The notes under the pieces are model-generated. The model saw only the letters and a program-made list of their open reading frames with translations. It ran no database searches and was not told the origin of the DNA. Of a DNA stretch of 64,000 nt, positions 46,033 to 55,315 are shown in pieces. The DNA comes from Hoylesella loescheii (GTDB taxonomy: Bacteria; Bacteroidota; Bacteroidia; Bacteroidales; Bacteroidaceae): the NCBI GenBank assembly GCA_021531755.1, contig JADYUK010000001.1:186001-250000 (forward strand), written 5' to 3'. The translations under genes and the position numbers were made by a program. Numbering within the stretch: position 1 is the stretch's first letter; every line of letters begins with the position of its first letter.

Positions 46033-46193
46033 GATGTCTGTGTTTTTTAGTTGTTATGATAAGAAGAAGACGGAGTAATGAAAAGTGGAAGGTAGAATAT
46101 CTCCCCGTGTGCGAGATTCAGCGATAACGAATAAGCGCGGGCTCCCACCCCGGAGAGTAGCTCCTCCTGTGTGGAAACCCGCGCATATTATGG

Positions 46194-49100
46194 TTATCTG
46201 TAAATCTTCTTTATCTCAGCATCCTTATAGTAGTGGAGGAGAATCTCGTCGTATCTGAATCCCTTCTCACCCATCACTGCAGCACCTATCTGGCATAGCC
46301 CGACACCATGCCCCCATCCTTTGCCGTGCAGGATGAAACGGTCGCCTTTATCCTCTATATCGAAAGCCGAGCTGTATAGATGGGAATCAGACAGGGCACG
46401 GCGTATCTCAAGCTCTTTGCCTATGGTGAACGAGCGTTCTGTCCCGATTATCTTCAGGCGAGAGATGCGTCCGCTCTTGCCACGCTCCATGGCCTCCATT
46501 GTCACTATGCTGCCAAGATCGAGGTTAAGCTTGTCGTTAAGCAGTTTCCTTACTTTCTCCTTCGTTATCTCCACTGTCCAGCGGTAGAAATCGTGTGTCT
46601 CCTGGTCATAATTGTTGAGCACCTGACTGAGAACCTTCTGGTCGGTAGTGTTGCAGTAAGGGCATGGGACAGAGACGAGGTAAGGCTTGTTGATATTCTC
46701 CCAGCAGTAGCGGTACTCTTCTGTCACGCCGCCACAACACTTGGAGAATCTTGCATCGCATATCTCATCGCCAGAAACAAGAATCTCACCCTTTGTCTGC
46801 CTCACGGCCTCACGGACACGTGGCAGAGTCTCGCGTGTTATGCCCTGATAACGCTGGCAATGGTCATCGGCGCAGACATCGAAGATGGTGTGGTCCTCAC
46901 GGTCGTACCACCTTATCAGCTCGTTGTCTTTCTTCACGAACGAGAAGAAGCCGCTGCCCGCTGCCTGCTCATCATGGCGGCGTCTCATCTGTGCCAGGAG
47001 CCAGGAGCGTGATATGACGGCATGTGCCTTGAGGAGCTCGACAGATGATGACGCGGACATCTCGGACGATATGACGCTGGAGAGATAGTCCTCAACAGAG
47101 AGCTCATTGATGGCGCACACCTTGTCCTCGTGGACCACCATGCGCAGGATTCCTGTGAATGTCTGAGCCTCACGCCGCTGCCAATGGAAGTCTATGCCTA
47201 TCATTACATCATGGATAGTGAACGAGGGCTCGTCGCCATGGTGCTGCTGGGATGGAGTGAAGACGAGCTCACGGTATTTGTTGCCATTCCAGAGGATGCT
47301 TCCCTCAGAGTAGACAACTTTCTGCTGCCCCTCTATTGTCTCCCCCTTAGCCATGTAAGGAGCATTCAGCGAGAAACTTATCTCCTCGCCAGAGATGATG
47401 CCGACAGTCACGTGAGGCACCTTCTGCATGTATAACTCAAAATCTCCAGAGCGTTTCTTCTCTTTTATGTTATCAATGACAGTCGCCATGGCATCGTCGT
47501 CCAAAGCCACTTCACGAAGTATGCAGCCTGCTGTGGCTGATGTCATACTGTCAAAATCCTCCTTGCGTGGGGTTATGAGGAGACCAGCCATGTCGAGAGC
47601 ACCAGGAGAGACCATAGGGCCGCTCTCATAACATGCCGGACGGTGGCGGCGGCGTGGGAATACCACGCAGACTGCCTCCTGCTCAACACGCCATGCTACA
47701 ATGTTCATCATAGGCTCTGGCTCATGGGCTGGGAGCGCATGGTATAGTATCTTGAAGAGATGGCGGAAAGACTTCTCGCTCGCACAGCGTATGGCGAGAG
47801 CGGGACAGACATAGTCCTGCACAAGCGACAGTGACGCCCCGTCGGTATCGGTATACAGCTGTTTCAGGGAGCGGGACAGACGTGCCCATTGTGTCTGTAT
47901 TGGCAGCAGACCCGTTGTGCCTGCCTGGAGATGCAGATGGTCAGGGCATGATGCTCCACATTCAGGCCCGTTATAGAAGACCGTCAGGGTAGGGTAGGCA
48001 TCGACGATACGGTATATCTCAGGGTAAACATCGGCTATAAGCTGCGGCTTGTGGATATGGGCGGGTAGAGTGAAATGAGTAGGCAGGATAGGGAAGGGGT
48101 TGACAAGAAGGTCGAGGCGGGAATGCTTCTGCTCTCCTGTCATCGGCCTTACCATCTGCACGTCAGGCCTGTTCTCCTTACAGAGGAAACAGGGACGGTT
48201 TCTTATAGCCGCCTTGTCAATGCGCGCTCCTGTGGACACGATTCTTGCAGGGTTATACTGCGCCTTGATTGTCAGTCCGGTGGCATCGTCGTGAAGTTCA
48301 CGTGTGAGCACATTCTTCAGCGCATTGTAGCGCCTGCGTGCATCGTCCCAGACCTCGAGCTGCCTGTTGAAGAAGCGTGCGAGCGAGGAGTCCATATCTA
48401 TCTCCACGCCCTGTGCCGGCTGTGAGCGCATCTCGTTAGTGCGGCGGCGCGCACGCAGCTCCATGGTGCGGAGGCGGTCCTTATACAAGTTGTTGGCATT
48501 CTGACGCGCAATGGAGAGAGCGGCATCGCTGTTGCCACCCCATCGGCGGCAAAGATACAGCTCATCGTATATGCGGCCGATGCGGTAACGGCGTGAGAAG
48601 GCAAGCCCGAGGGCATAGTCCTCTCCGTAGCTTGTGTTGGGGAAACGGAGCTGGCGGAGGATAGGGGTGAAGAAGGCACGAGGCGCACCGAGGCCATTAA
48701 TGCGCAAGGCATTGTTCATGCCGTTCTCGGGTGTCCACTCGCGGTGGTCGATAAGTCCGGGTGGCAACGTCTTGAGATTGAAGTCGCAGATGCGGTAAGA
48801 GCCTACAATCATAGCGGCTTTCTGCTTATAGAAAGCGTCGACAATCTGCTGCAGGGTCCTGTCAGTCGAGTAGAGGTCGTCAGAGTCGAGCTGTACGGCG
48901 AAGCGTCCGCAGTGGATAGAGTCGATGGCGACATTCCAGCATCCGCCAATGCCAAGGTCGTCACGCTCGGGTATGATATGGATAAGGCGCGGATTATCCT
49001 TGTACTCGTTGAGAATGGCTGTTGTCGAGTCAGTGGAGTGGTTGTCGACAACGATGACATTGAACTCGAATGTTGTCTTCTGTGTCAACGCGGAGATGAC

Positions 49101-49844
49101 AGCGTCGCGGATAGTCTTCTCACGGTTGTAGACAGGTATGACAACAGAAGCCTCGATGGAGAACTCCTGCTCATGGAAATCAGGCGATATATAGTCGTTG
49201 GCATCTACCAAAGCTCCAATGGATGCGAGATGCGCTGTCGCGGCACGCTCCATCTCCACCTGCACCTCGCGGTTGCGTGGGTTGACATAGTCGAACTGCC
49301 GCTCGCCGCTGTCGCGTGTGTCAAGTTCCTCCTCGGTATACAGTGTCTCGTTGAGATGGAATATGTCGCCTTTTGTAGACAGCCACAGCCTGAGGGCATA
49401 TAGGCCGGCATACTTATAATCGGCTGTCTGACTCGACGCATACTCCTTGATGAGGTCTGTGCGCATGAGAATAACGGAGCCGAAGTCGAAATCGTCTCTC
49501 AGTGCGCCCTCCTGATAGTCTATGACGGGATGGTGCTCACGTTTGCCATTGCTGACGGTGTAATAGTCGCTATATACCATTGCTGCCCCGGTATATATGG
49601 CAGCCCTGAGCATACGTTCAGCCGCATACTGTCCCATGATAAAAGGTGTCGGCTTTGTCACAAGCATGGTGTATCGCGCCTTTGCGTCAGCAGCGATTGC
49701 CTTGACTGTGGCTGTGGAGCGAATCTCGGGAACGTCGAGGGTTATAATGGAGTTGACAACCTTGTCGTCGCGGAGTTGCAAGCTGTTCTGTGCGGCGACG
49801 TCGGGTAGGGTGGAAACTAAAAAGCAGTCTATCTTTGATCTCAT
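46194..49844 (-). CDS. Three-part fusion: glycosyltransferase GT2, HIT-like DUF4922, SpoIID
   Basis: A 1216-residue protein. Residues 1-225 form a degenerate GT2-like domain ([20 protein letters not shown]). Residues 230-450 are a full GT2 glycosyltransferase: [25 protein letters not shown], and metal motif VQLDSDDLY at 317-325. Residues 485-800 match DUF4922, a HIT-superfamily nucleotidyltransferase/phosphorylase domain, with zinc-type CFLC at 552-555 and the PDHLHLQ signature at 634-640. Residues 800-1216 are a SpoIID/LytB domain: [34 protein letters not shown] and [22 protein letters not shown]. No signal peptide or transmembrane helix is visible, although SpoIID domains usually work outside the cytoplasm. 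A consensus promoter lies 240 bases upstream. Exact role unknown; I suspect envelope or glycan metabolism. Confidence 0.9.
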   Translation of the reverse strand: MRSKIDCFLVSTLPDVAAQNSLQLRDDKVVNSIITLDVPEIRSTATVKAIAADAKARYTMLVTKPTPFIMGQYAAERMLRAAIYTGAAMVYSDYYTVSNGKREHHPVIDYQEGALRDDFDFGSVILMRTDLIKEYASSQTADYKYAGLYALRLWLSTKGDIFHLNETLYTEEELDTRDSGERQFDYVNPRNREVQVEMERAATAHLASIGALVDANDYISPDFHEQEFSIEASVVIPVYNREKTIRDAVISALTQKTTFEFNVIVVDNHSTDSTTAILNEYKDNPRLIHIIPERDDLGIGGCWNVAIDSIHCGRFAVQLDSDDLYSTDRTLQQIVDAFYKQKAAMIVGSYRICDFNLKTLPPGLIDHREWTPENGMNNALRINGLGAPRAFFTPILRQLRFPNTSYGEDYALGLAFSRRYRIGRIYDELYLCRRWGGNSDAALSIARQNANNLYKDRLRTMELRARRRTNEMRSQPAQGVEIDMDSSLARFFNRQLEVWDDARRRYNALKNVLTRELHDDATGLTIKAQYNPARIVSTGARIDKAAIRNRPCFLCKENRPDVQMVRPMTGEQKHSRLDLLVNPFPILPTHFTLPAHIHKPQLIADVYPEIYRIVDAYPTLTVFYNGPECGASCPDHLHLQAGTTGLLPIQTQWARLSRSLKQLYTDTDGASLSLVQDYVCPALAIRCASEKSFRHLFKILYHALPAHEPEPMMNIVAWRVEQEAVCVVFPRRRHRPACYESGPMVSPGALDMAGLLITPRKEDFDSMTSATAGCILREVALDDDAMATVIDNIKEKKRSGDFELYMQKVPHVTVGIISGEEISFSLNAPYMAKGETIEGQQKVVYSEGSILWNGNKYRELVFTPSQQHHGDEPSFTIHDVMIGIDFHWQRREAQTFTGILRMVVHEDKVCAINELSVEDYLSSVISSEMSASSSVELLKAHAVISRSWLLAQMRRRHDEQAAGSGFFSFVKKDNELIRWYDREDHTIFDVCADDHCQRYQGITRETLPRVREAVRQTKGEILVSGDEICDARFSKCCGGVTEEYRYCWENINKPYLVSVPCPYCNTTDQKVLSQVLNNYDQETHDFYRWTVEITKEKVRKLLNDKLNLDLGSIVTMEAMERGKSGRISRLKIIGTERSFTIGKELEIRRALSDSHLYSSAFDIEDKGDRFILHGKGWGHGVGLCQIGAAVMGEKGFRYDEILLHYYKDAEIKKIYR

Positions 49845-50087
49845 GATAGGTTCTGGTATTATTCTGTGAAGTGATAAATAAATTTGCCGCGCTCGTCGTC
49901 ACCTTCCGGCTAAAGCCGACAGCTCATAAATGAACAGTGGCTCTGCTCGCTGACGTAGGGGGACGCAGTGGTTATAATGATGCATGGAGCGGCATAGGGG
50001 CGATGCTGGCACAAAGCATGGATACAGTATGTCTGCAATCATTCGGGGTAAGGGGAATAGTCACGAATGCGGCAAGAATATTACACG

Positions 50088-50119
50088 CAAAAGTAATACA
50101 TTATTTTCAATCTGCCAAA
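50088..50119 (-). promoter_or_regulatory. Promoter of the GT2-DUF4922-SpoIID gene
   Basis: On the minus strand TTTG (50116-50119), exactly 20 bases, then TACTTTTG (50088-50095) matches the consensus. It predicts a leader of about 235 bases. Elsewhere in the 49845-50502 spacer there is a perfect palindrome, TTATCACCAGACGGTGATAA (50272-50291), and AAGTTGGT/ACCAACTT flanks at 50296 and 50346; no gene is supported. Confidence 0.8.
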
Positions 50120-50502
50120 CATTAATGAGGGAAAAAGAACAGTCCGTGTGTTTTCCTGTCATTAATTTATATGGGGCGGGTCTATAACAGGAAGTTGTAT
50201 ACTGTTGATAATTCTACGGATATGGTAATCAGTGATTCGGCGTGTATGTTGATACTGCTTGTTGCCTGAATTATCACCAGACGGTGATAATAAAAAAAGT
50301 TGGTGCGATTTGCTATCTATCCATAATAAATCAGGAGCAAAACGTACCAACTTGATTGTCTGTCATGAGAAGAAGGAGGACGATATATCTGTTCTCCAGC
50401 TAATCGGGACGAAACGGATCGTTGAATTCCTAATGACCCCGCTCTCGCCCCGAGCCCCATACATTGGCTGGAAGGGAGAGGGCGTGGGGCAAGAATAATA
50501 TA

Positions 50503-51837
50503 TCAGAAAAGATATGTCTTCTCTAACCAGTAGCAGATGATTCCGGCGAGGTATCCTACGAATGCTATCCATGTGACATTCTTCATGTACCATCCGAAAG
50601 AGATGTGCTCGAGACCCATCACCACGACACCAGCGGCTGAGCCAATAATAAGCATAGAGCCTCCGACACCGGCACAATATGCCAGCAGCTGCCAGAAGAC
50701 ACCGTCGACGGCAAGGTTGGCGATGTCAGGGTTAGCGCTAACCATCTCAGCCGTAGATACTGTGTACATCTTCATGGCTCCGGCGACGAGCGGTACGTTA
50801 TCGACAATAGACGACAGCACACCAATGGCGCCTGTGACAAGATAGTCATTACCTATCGCTGTGTCCAACCATGCCCCGACAGCTGTCAGCACACCAATCT
50901 CTGACAGAGTGGCAACAGCCATGAGAATGCCGAGGAAGAACATTATTGTGGACATGTCGATGCGGGATAGCATCTTTGTGACACGTTTTGCCATAGGGTC
51001 GTGCTCGTCGTTATGACGATAAATAACCTCTGTCACACACCACAACACACCGAGGACGAGGAGAATGCCCATAAAGGCCGGCAGCTCTGTCACAGTATGG
51101 AAAACAGGTACGGAGCAGAGTCCGCCGACACCAAGGGCAAAGATAATCTTGCGTTGGGTCTTTGTGATATCAGATATCTCTGCCTCATGCTTGCCGGCAA
51201 CCTCAGGCAGCTCCCCCTTCAGATGAATCTGCATGACGGCTGTGGGGACAATGAACGCTATGAAGGATGGCACGATAATCTCAGATATCACTCCGAGGGC
51301 TGTTATCATCTTTCCATTCCACAGCATGATGGTCGTCACGTCGCCGATAGGAGAGAATGCTCCGCCCGCATTCGCTGCTATTATGACGCAGACGGCATAC
51401 CATATCCTGTCCCTCTTGTCTGTCACGAGTTTGCGCAGAATCATTATCATGACGATTGATGTCGTGAGATTGTCAAGGACAGCTGAGAGAATAGCTGTCA
51501 TGAAAGCTATCTTCCACAGCAGCGAGCGCTTGGTCCGTGAATGGAGGGCACCACGCACCCAGTTGAAACCTCCGTGCTGGTCGACAATCTCGACGATTGT
51601 CATCGCACCCATAAGGAAGAAGAGCGTCGTGCCGGCCTCGCCGAGATTGCGCTCTATAGCCTCGCCGAGAGAGAAGTCAGGAAGATGAAGCCCCTCATAG
51701 CCAAGGGCAAGGAGTGTCCAGCATACGACACACATAAGGATGGCCACGGCGGCCTTGTTGATTTTTGTCACAGCCTCAAGCGCTATGAAGGCATAGCCAA
51801 TGATAAAGGCAATGACAATAATAGTGATGGTTGACAT
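50503..51837 (-). CDS. nhaD: NhaD-type sodium/proton antiporter
   Basis: A 444-residue inner membrane antiporter exchanging Na+ (or Li+) for protons. About 12 hydrophobic helices are visible. Family landmarks are ITIIVIAFIIGYAFIALEAVTKINKAAVAILM at the N-terminus, GEAGTTLFFLMGAMTIVEIVDQHGGF, the discontinuous-helix AVLDNLTTSIVMIMI and AANAGGAFSPIGDVTTIMLW, and the second SSIVDNVPLVAGAM inverted half. The two Asn-Asp-type core segments (LDNLTT, VDNVP) are the ion site. Monocistronic, with a consensus promoter 63 bases upstream of the start. Confidence 0.95.
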   Translation of the reverse strand: MSTITIIVIAFIIGYAFIALEAVTKINKAAVAILMCVVCWTLLALGYEGLHLPDFSLGEAIERNLGEAGTTLFFLMGAMTIVEIVDQHGGFNWVRGALHSRTKRSLLWKIAFMTAILSAVLDNLTTSIVMIMILRKLVTDKRDRIWYAVCVIIAANAGGAFSPIGDVTTIMLWNGKMITALGVISEIIVPSFIAFIVPTAVMQIHLKGELPEVAGKHEAEISDITKTQRKIIFALGVGGLCSVPVFHTVTELPAFMGILLVLGVLWCVTEVIYRHNDEHDPMAKRVTKMLSRIDMSTIMFFLGILMAVATLSEIGVLTAVGAWLDTAIGNDYLVTGAIGVLSSIVDNVPLVAGAMKMYTVSTAEMVSANPDIANLAVDGVFWQLLAYCAGVGGSMLIIGSAAGVVVMGLEHISFGWYMKNVTWIAFVGYLAGIICYWLEKTYLF

Positions 51838-51899
51838 AAGAAAGAGTGTTTTTTTGTTGCGTTTTGGGTTTTAGTATATAGATTTACGTGTACAAAATG

Positions 51900-51929
51900 C
51901 AAAATTAAGAATTATTTTTGAGATACAAA
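51900..51929 (-). promoter_or_regulatory. Promoter of nhaD
   Basis: On the minus strand TTTG (51926-51929), 18 bases and TAATTTTG (51900-51907) approximate the consensus. The predicted start lies about 55 bases before the ATG. Confidence 0.65.
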
Positions 51930-51952
51930 CTTTTTATGCCCCATTTTTTTTC

Positions 51953-52246
51953 TATTATTACTGTCTGGTGAATCTTCAGGCAAGTTGTGATTCGTTTACA
52001 GGCTATCCATCTTGAGGATACAAGAATCAAGGGGCTAAGAGTATGTCCAACAGTCGCGCCTCTCCTCCTGTGGCTGTGGGACAATAGCAAGCTCATGGCT
52101 TTTGGCTTGATGTCGGTTCTGCCAGTCGCGTCTCTTCCAGACTAAGCTCTTGGACATGCTCTTGGCCATTGATTCTTCTATTGCTACATTGGACGTCCAA
52201 TAAATCTATCGTTACTCATTCTGAGTTGTGTCTGACAGTAATAATA
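51953..52246. mobile_element. Small non-autonomous inverted-repeat element (MITE-like), 294 bp
   Basis: Perfect 13-bp terminal inverted repeats, TATTATTACTGTC and GACAGTAATAATA, bound a 294-base stretch with no open frame of coding quality. An interior inverted pair, AAGAGTATGTCCAA / TTGGACATGCTCTT, would fold further. The ends resemble the IS in this window (TACTGTCCCGTTAAA) and single motifs at 20926, 45395 and 63955. Whether a transposase mobilises it is unknown. Confidence 0.65.
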
Positions 52247-52266
52247 ATAAAAAAAGGAGCAAAAGT

Positions 52267-52298
52267 TTTGCCGATAAGAATCATTTTTATTAACTTTG
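52267..52298 (+). promoter_or_regulatory. Promoter of the serine acetyltransferase gene
   Basis: TTTG (52267-52270), exactly 20 bases, then TAACTTTG (52291-52298) is a perfect match to the Bacteroidota consensus, with an expected start about 40 bases before the ATG at 52346. It abuts the MITE-like element. Confidence 0.85.
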
Positions 52299-52345
52299 CA
52301 GCCATAAGCATAAAAATCTTATCCTTTCATACAGATAACAACACA

Positions 52346-53308
52346 ATGTCTATAATAATAGCGGACAGACAGATGACAGAGCTTGTGGAGCGGCTGACCA
52401 CAAACAGTATGCTCAGCAAGCTTTATCATGAGCATAAAGATGGCCGTCCACTACCGTCGGGCAAGGCTTTATGTGACATAATAGAGCTGTTCCGCGCCAC
52501 TATGTTTTCCGGATATTTTGGGAAATCGAATATCATACTACATTCTCTCCAATACCCTATAGGCTCAAACATCCAACAGCTTGGCGAGCTGCTCACTGAG
52601 CAGGTCATGGCCGGATTATGCTTCTCAGGGGGTAACAGTGATGACGATGTCACGACGCCACTCGAGACACTGCGCCATCGTGCTGACGAGATAACACAGA
52701 GGATCATTATGCAGCTGCCAGACATACAGCATGTGCTCGCCACAGATGTTGTAGCGGCATACAATGGCGACCCAGCTGCAGGCAGCTATGGCGAGATAAT
52801 ATCGTGCTATCCTGTAATACGTGCGCTCACAAACTACCGCCTCGCCCACGAGCTCCACAAGGAGGGTGTGCCGCTAATACCACGCATACTGACAGAGATG
52901 GCCCACTCAGAGACAGGGATAGACATCCACCCGGGAGCGACCATCGGACATCATTTCACCATAGACCACGGGACGGGTGTCGTGATAGGCGCGACATGTA
53001 TCATAGGCAATAATGTCAAGTTGTACCAGGGCGTCACGTTAGGAGCGAAGAGCTTCCCCCTCGACTCAGATGGCAATCCTATAAAGGGAATACCGCGCCA
53101 CCCGATTCTTGAGGATGATGTGATAGTCTACAGTAACGCGACAGTGCTCGGGCGCATAACAATAGCAAAGGGGACGGTTATTGGCGGCAATATATGGGTC
53201 ACTGAGAGCACCAGACCTGGCGAGCATATAGTCCAGGCCAAGAAGAGCCACAAGAAAGGCGTGGTGAAGGATGTGACAGTGAGACCAGACGATTATGGCA
53301 TGCTGTGA
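52346..53308 (+). CDS. cysE: Serine O-acetyltransferase
   Basis: A 320-residue enzyme that acetylates L-serine to O-acetylserine, the committed step of cysteine synthesis. The start at 52346 agrees with the consensus promoter just upstream. An N-terminal helical domain of about 170 residues is followed by hexapeptide repeats of the left-handed beta-helix: GIDIHPGATIGHHFTIDHGTGVVIGATCIIGNN (catalytic His-Asp pair), VKLYQGVTLGAKSF and RHPILEDDVIVYSNATVLGRITIAKGTVIGGNIWVTES. The longer N-terminal part is the EpsC-type form common in Bacteroidota. A cysK partner is not in the window. No riboswitch or regulatory site is evident. Confidence 0.94.
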   Translation: MSIIIADRQMTELVERLTTNSMLSKLYHEHKDGRPLPSGKALCDIIELFRATMFSGYFGKSNIILHSLQYPIGSNIQQLGELLTEQVMAGLCFSGGNSDDDVTTPLETLRHRADEITQRIIMQLPDIQHVLATDVVAAYNGDPAAGSYGEIISCYPVIRALTNYRLAHELHKEGVPLIPRILTEMAHSETGIDIHPGATIGHHFTIDHGTGVVIGATCIIGNNVKLYQGVTLGAKSFPLDSDGNPIKGIPRHPILEDDVIVYSNATVLGRITIAKGTVIGGNIWVTESTRPGEHIVQAKKSHKKGVVKDVTVRPDDYGML

Positions 53309-53545
53309 CACGGAGATGATGGGAGCGGCACAATCGGGGGCAGGAATGATGACAGCCCATACGCATCAGGGCGGAGAAAGACGCTATCACCCCCCAAAAA
53401 TCAATCCACCCCCATGGACAAGAAATCCACTTACAAAAAAAAAGAGAATATAATGAGGAGCCTCCCCCAGCTATATACTGTCACGGAGCAGAATGATGAT
53501 TGTGACAGACGGGATAGTGGGAGGCAGACTGTTGAGAATAGAATT

Positions 53546-55099
53546 ATGGAATATGAAATGATAGCCAAGACCTTCATGGGTCTTGAGAAAGTGCTCGCCA
53601 GGGAACTCACAGACCTTGGAGCGGGAAACGTGCAGATAGGCAGACGTATGGTGTCATTCACCGGCGACAAGGAAATGATGTACCGTGCAAACTTCCACCT
53701 GCACACAGCGATACGCATATTGAAGCCCATAAAGCGCTTCAAGGCTTCTTCAGCTGATGATGTATATAACGGAATAAAGTCAGTCGACTGGAGTGAGTAT
53801 CTGGATGAGAAGAAGACATTCTCTGTTGACTCTGTAGTCTATTCGGAGGACTTCCGTAACTCTCGTTTTGTCACATATAAAGTAAAGGACGCCATCGTCG
53901 ACCAGTTTCTGGAACAAGGACGCCGTCGACCGAATATATCTGTCGCGAATCCGGATCTCAGGCTGAACATCCATATTGCAGAGAACAGCTGTACGCTGTC
54001 GCTCGACTCATCAGGCGAGTCGCTCCACCGCCGTGGTTACAGGCAGGAGAGTGTCGACGCTCCACTCAATGAGGTTCTGGCGGCAGGTATGATTCTCATG
54101 ACGGGATGGCATGGCGAGACAGACTTTATCGACCCGATGTGCGGTTCTGGCACACTGCTCATAGAGGCAGCCCTGATAGCCCAGAACATGGCTCCAGGCG
54201 TATTCCGTAAAGAATATGCATTTGAGAAATGGCCTGATTTCGACCGTGAGCTTTTTGATGAGATATACAACGACGACTCAAAGGAACGCCCATTCTACCA
54301 TAAGATAAAAGGCTACGATATAGACATCAAGGCTGTCAATACAGCGAAGATAAATATCCGGGCTGCCGGCCTGACAAAGGTTATTGATGTGGAATGTGCA
54401 GACTTCAAGGATTTCACACAGCCACAGGAGAAGGCCATAATCGTCTGCAACCCCCCTTATGGCGAACGTATATCCACGCCAAACCTCCTGAACACATACC
54501 GTATGATAGGCGAGCGGCTGAAACATCAGTTCCAAGGCAACGAGGCGTGGATTCTCTCTTATCGTGAGGAGTGTTTCGAGGCTATCGGGCTGAAGCCATC
54601 TCTGAAAGTGCCTGTATATAATGGTTCTCTTGAATGTGAATTCCGTAAGTACCAGATGTTCAGCGGGAAATTCTCCGATTTCAGGCACGATGGTGGAGAC
54701 GTGAAGAGCGACGACGAACGTATGCAGATGGCTGAGAAGCATAGGTTCAAACAGAACCGTGACTTCAAGCAGAGACTCGACGCTGCCACAGACGGAGCTG
54801 GGGACGACGAGGAAGACGATATCCGTTCATTCAAATTCCACTCCCTTGAGCGTCGCCACCATCCGGATGATGACCGTCGAGGTGGAAAAGAAAGGCGTCG
54901 CTTTGACCGTCGTGACGACAATGATGGAGGCGGAAGAGAAAGGCACGAACGCAAACCATACGGCAAAAACGAGAGAAGAGCGTTTGATGAGCGTAGACAT
55001 AATGGCAGCGACCGACGCAACGCTGAACGCGGTGGATATCCTGGCAGACGCGGCTCAGCCGCTGACCGTCGTAGAATGTTCGAGAACGACAATGACTGA
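53546..55099 (+). CDS. THUMP-domain 23S rRNA-type methyltransferase (RlmL/YcbY N-terminal family)
   Basis: A 517-residue class I SAM methyltransferase of the RlmL (m2G2445) family. Start at 53546 (MEYEMIAKTFMGLEKVLARELTDLG) matches homologues; the frame is open from 53414 but the extra 44 residues are atypical. The ferredoxin-like plus THUMP region occupies about residues 1-160. The methyltransferase core shows FIDPMCGSGTLLIEAALIAQNMAPG (motif I) and IVCNPPYGERI (NPPY). The last 98 residues form a striking charged tail rich in Arg, Asp, Glu, Gly and His (RRHHPDDDRRGG-type), absent from enterobacterial RlmL, perhaps an RNA-binding extension. It lies 237 bases after cysE. Confidence 0.92.
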   Translation: MEYEMIAKTFMGLEKVLARELTDLGAGNVQIGRRMVSFTGDKEMMYRANFHLHTAIRILKPIKRFKASSADDVYNGIKSVDWSEYLDEKKTFSVDSVVYSEDFRNSRFVTYKVKDAIVDQFLEQGRRRPNISVANPDLRLNIHIAENSCTLSLDSSGESLHRRGYRQESVDAPLNEVLAAGMILMTGWHGETDFIDPMCGSGTLLIEAALIAQNMAPGVFRKEYAFEKWPDFDRELFDEIYNDDSKERPFYHKIKGYDIDIKAVNTAKINIRAAGLTKVIDVECADFKDFTQPQEKAIIVCNPPYGERISTPNLLNTYRMIGERLKHQFQGNEAWILSYREECFEAIGLKPSLKVPVYNGSLECEFRKYQMFSGKFSDFRHDGGDVKSDDERMQMAEKHRFKQNRDFKQRLDAATDGAGDDEEDDIRSFKFHSLERRHHPDDDRRGGKERRRFDRRDDNDGGGRERHERKPYGKNERRAFDERRHNGSDRRNAERGGYPGRRGSAADRRRMFENDND

Positions 55100-55315
55100 C
55101 GTTGAGGGAAAACTATCGAGGGACGACAATAGAGACTATCTGTTGCATGTGGTATGATGTCATAGGTGTCATATACAGGCTGATTATCATCTTCCTCATC
55201 AGAAAATACAAACAATGGCGTCACCCCGAGATTGATACCCCCGGCTTCCACTGCCGCTACTCCTCTGGATGATATACCCCCCCATGAATGATGGGAGCAA
55301 ATCCCGACATAAATA

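Noticed and set aside
50272..50291. Palindrome at 50272 as an intrinsic terminator
   Set aside because: On the plus strand it is followed by A residues, and on the minus strand the T run precedes rather than follows the stem.
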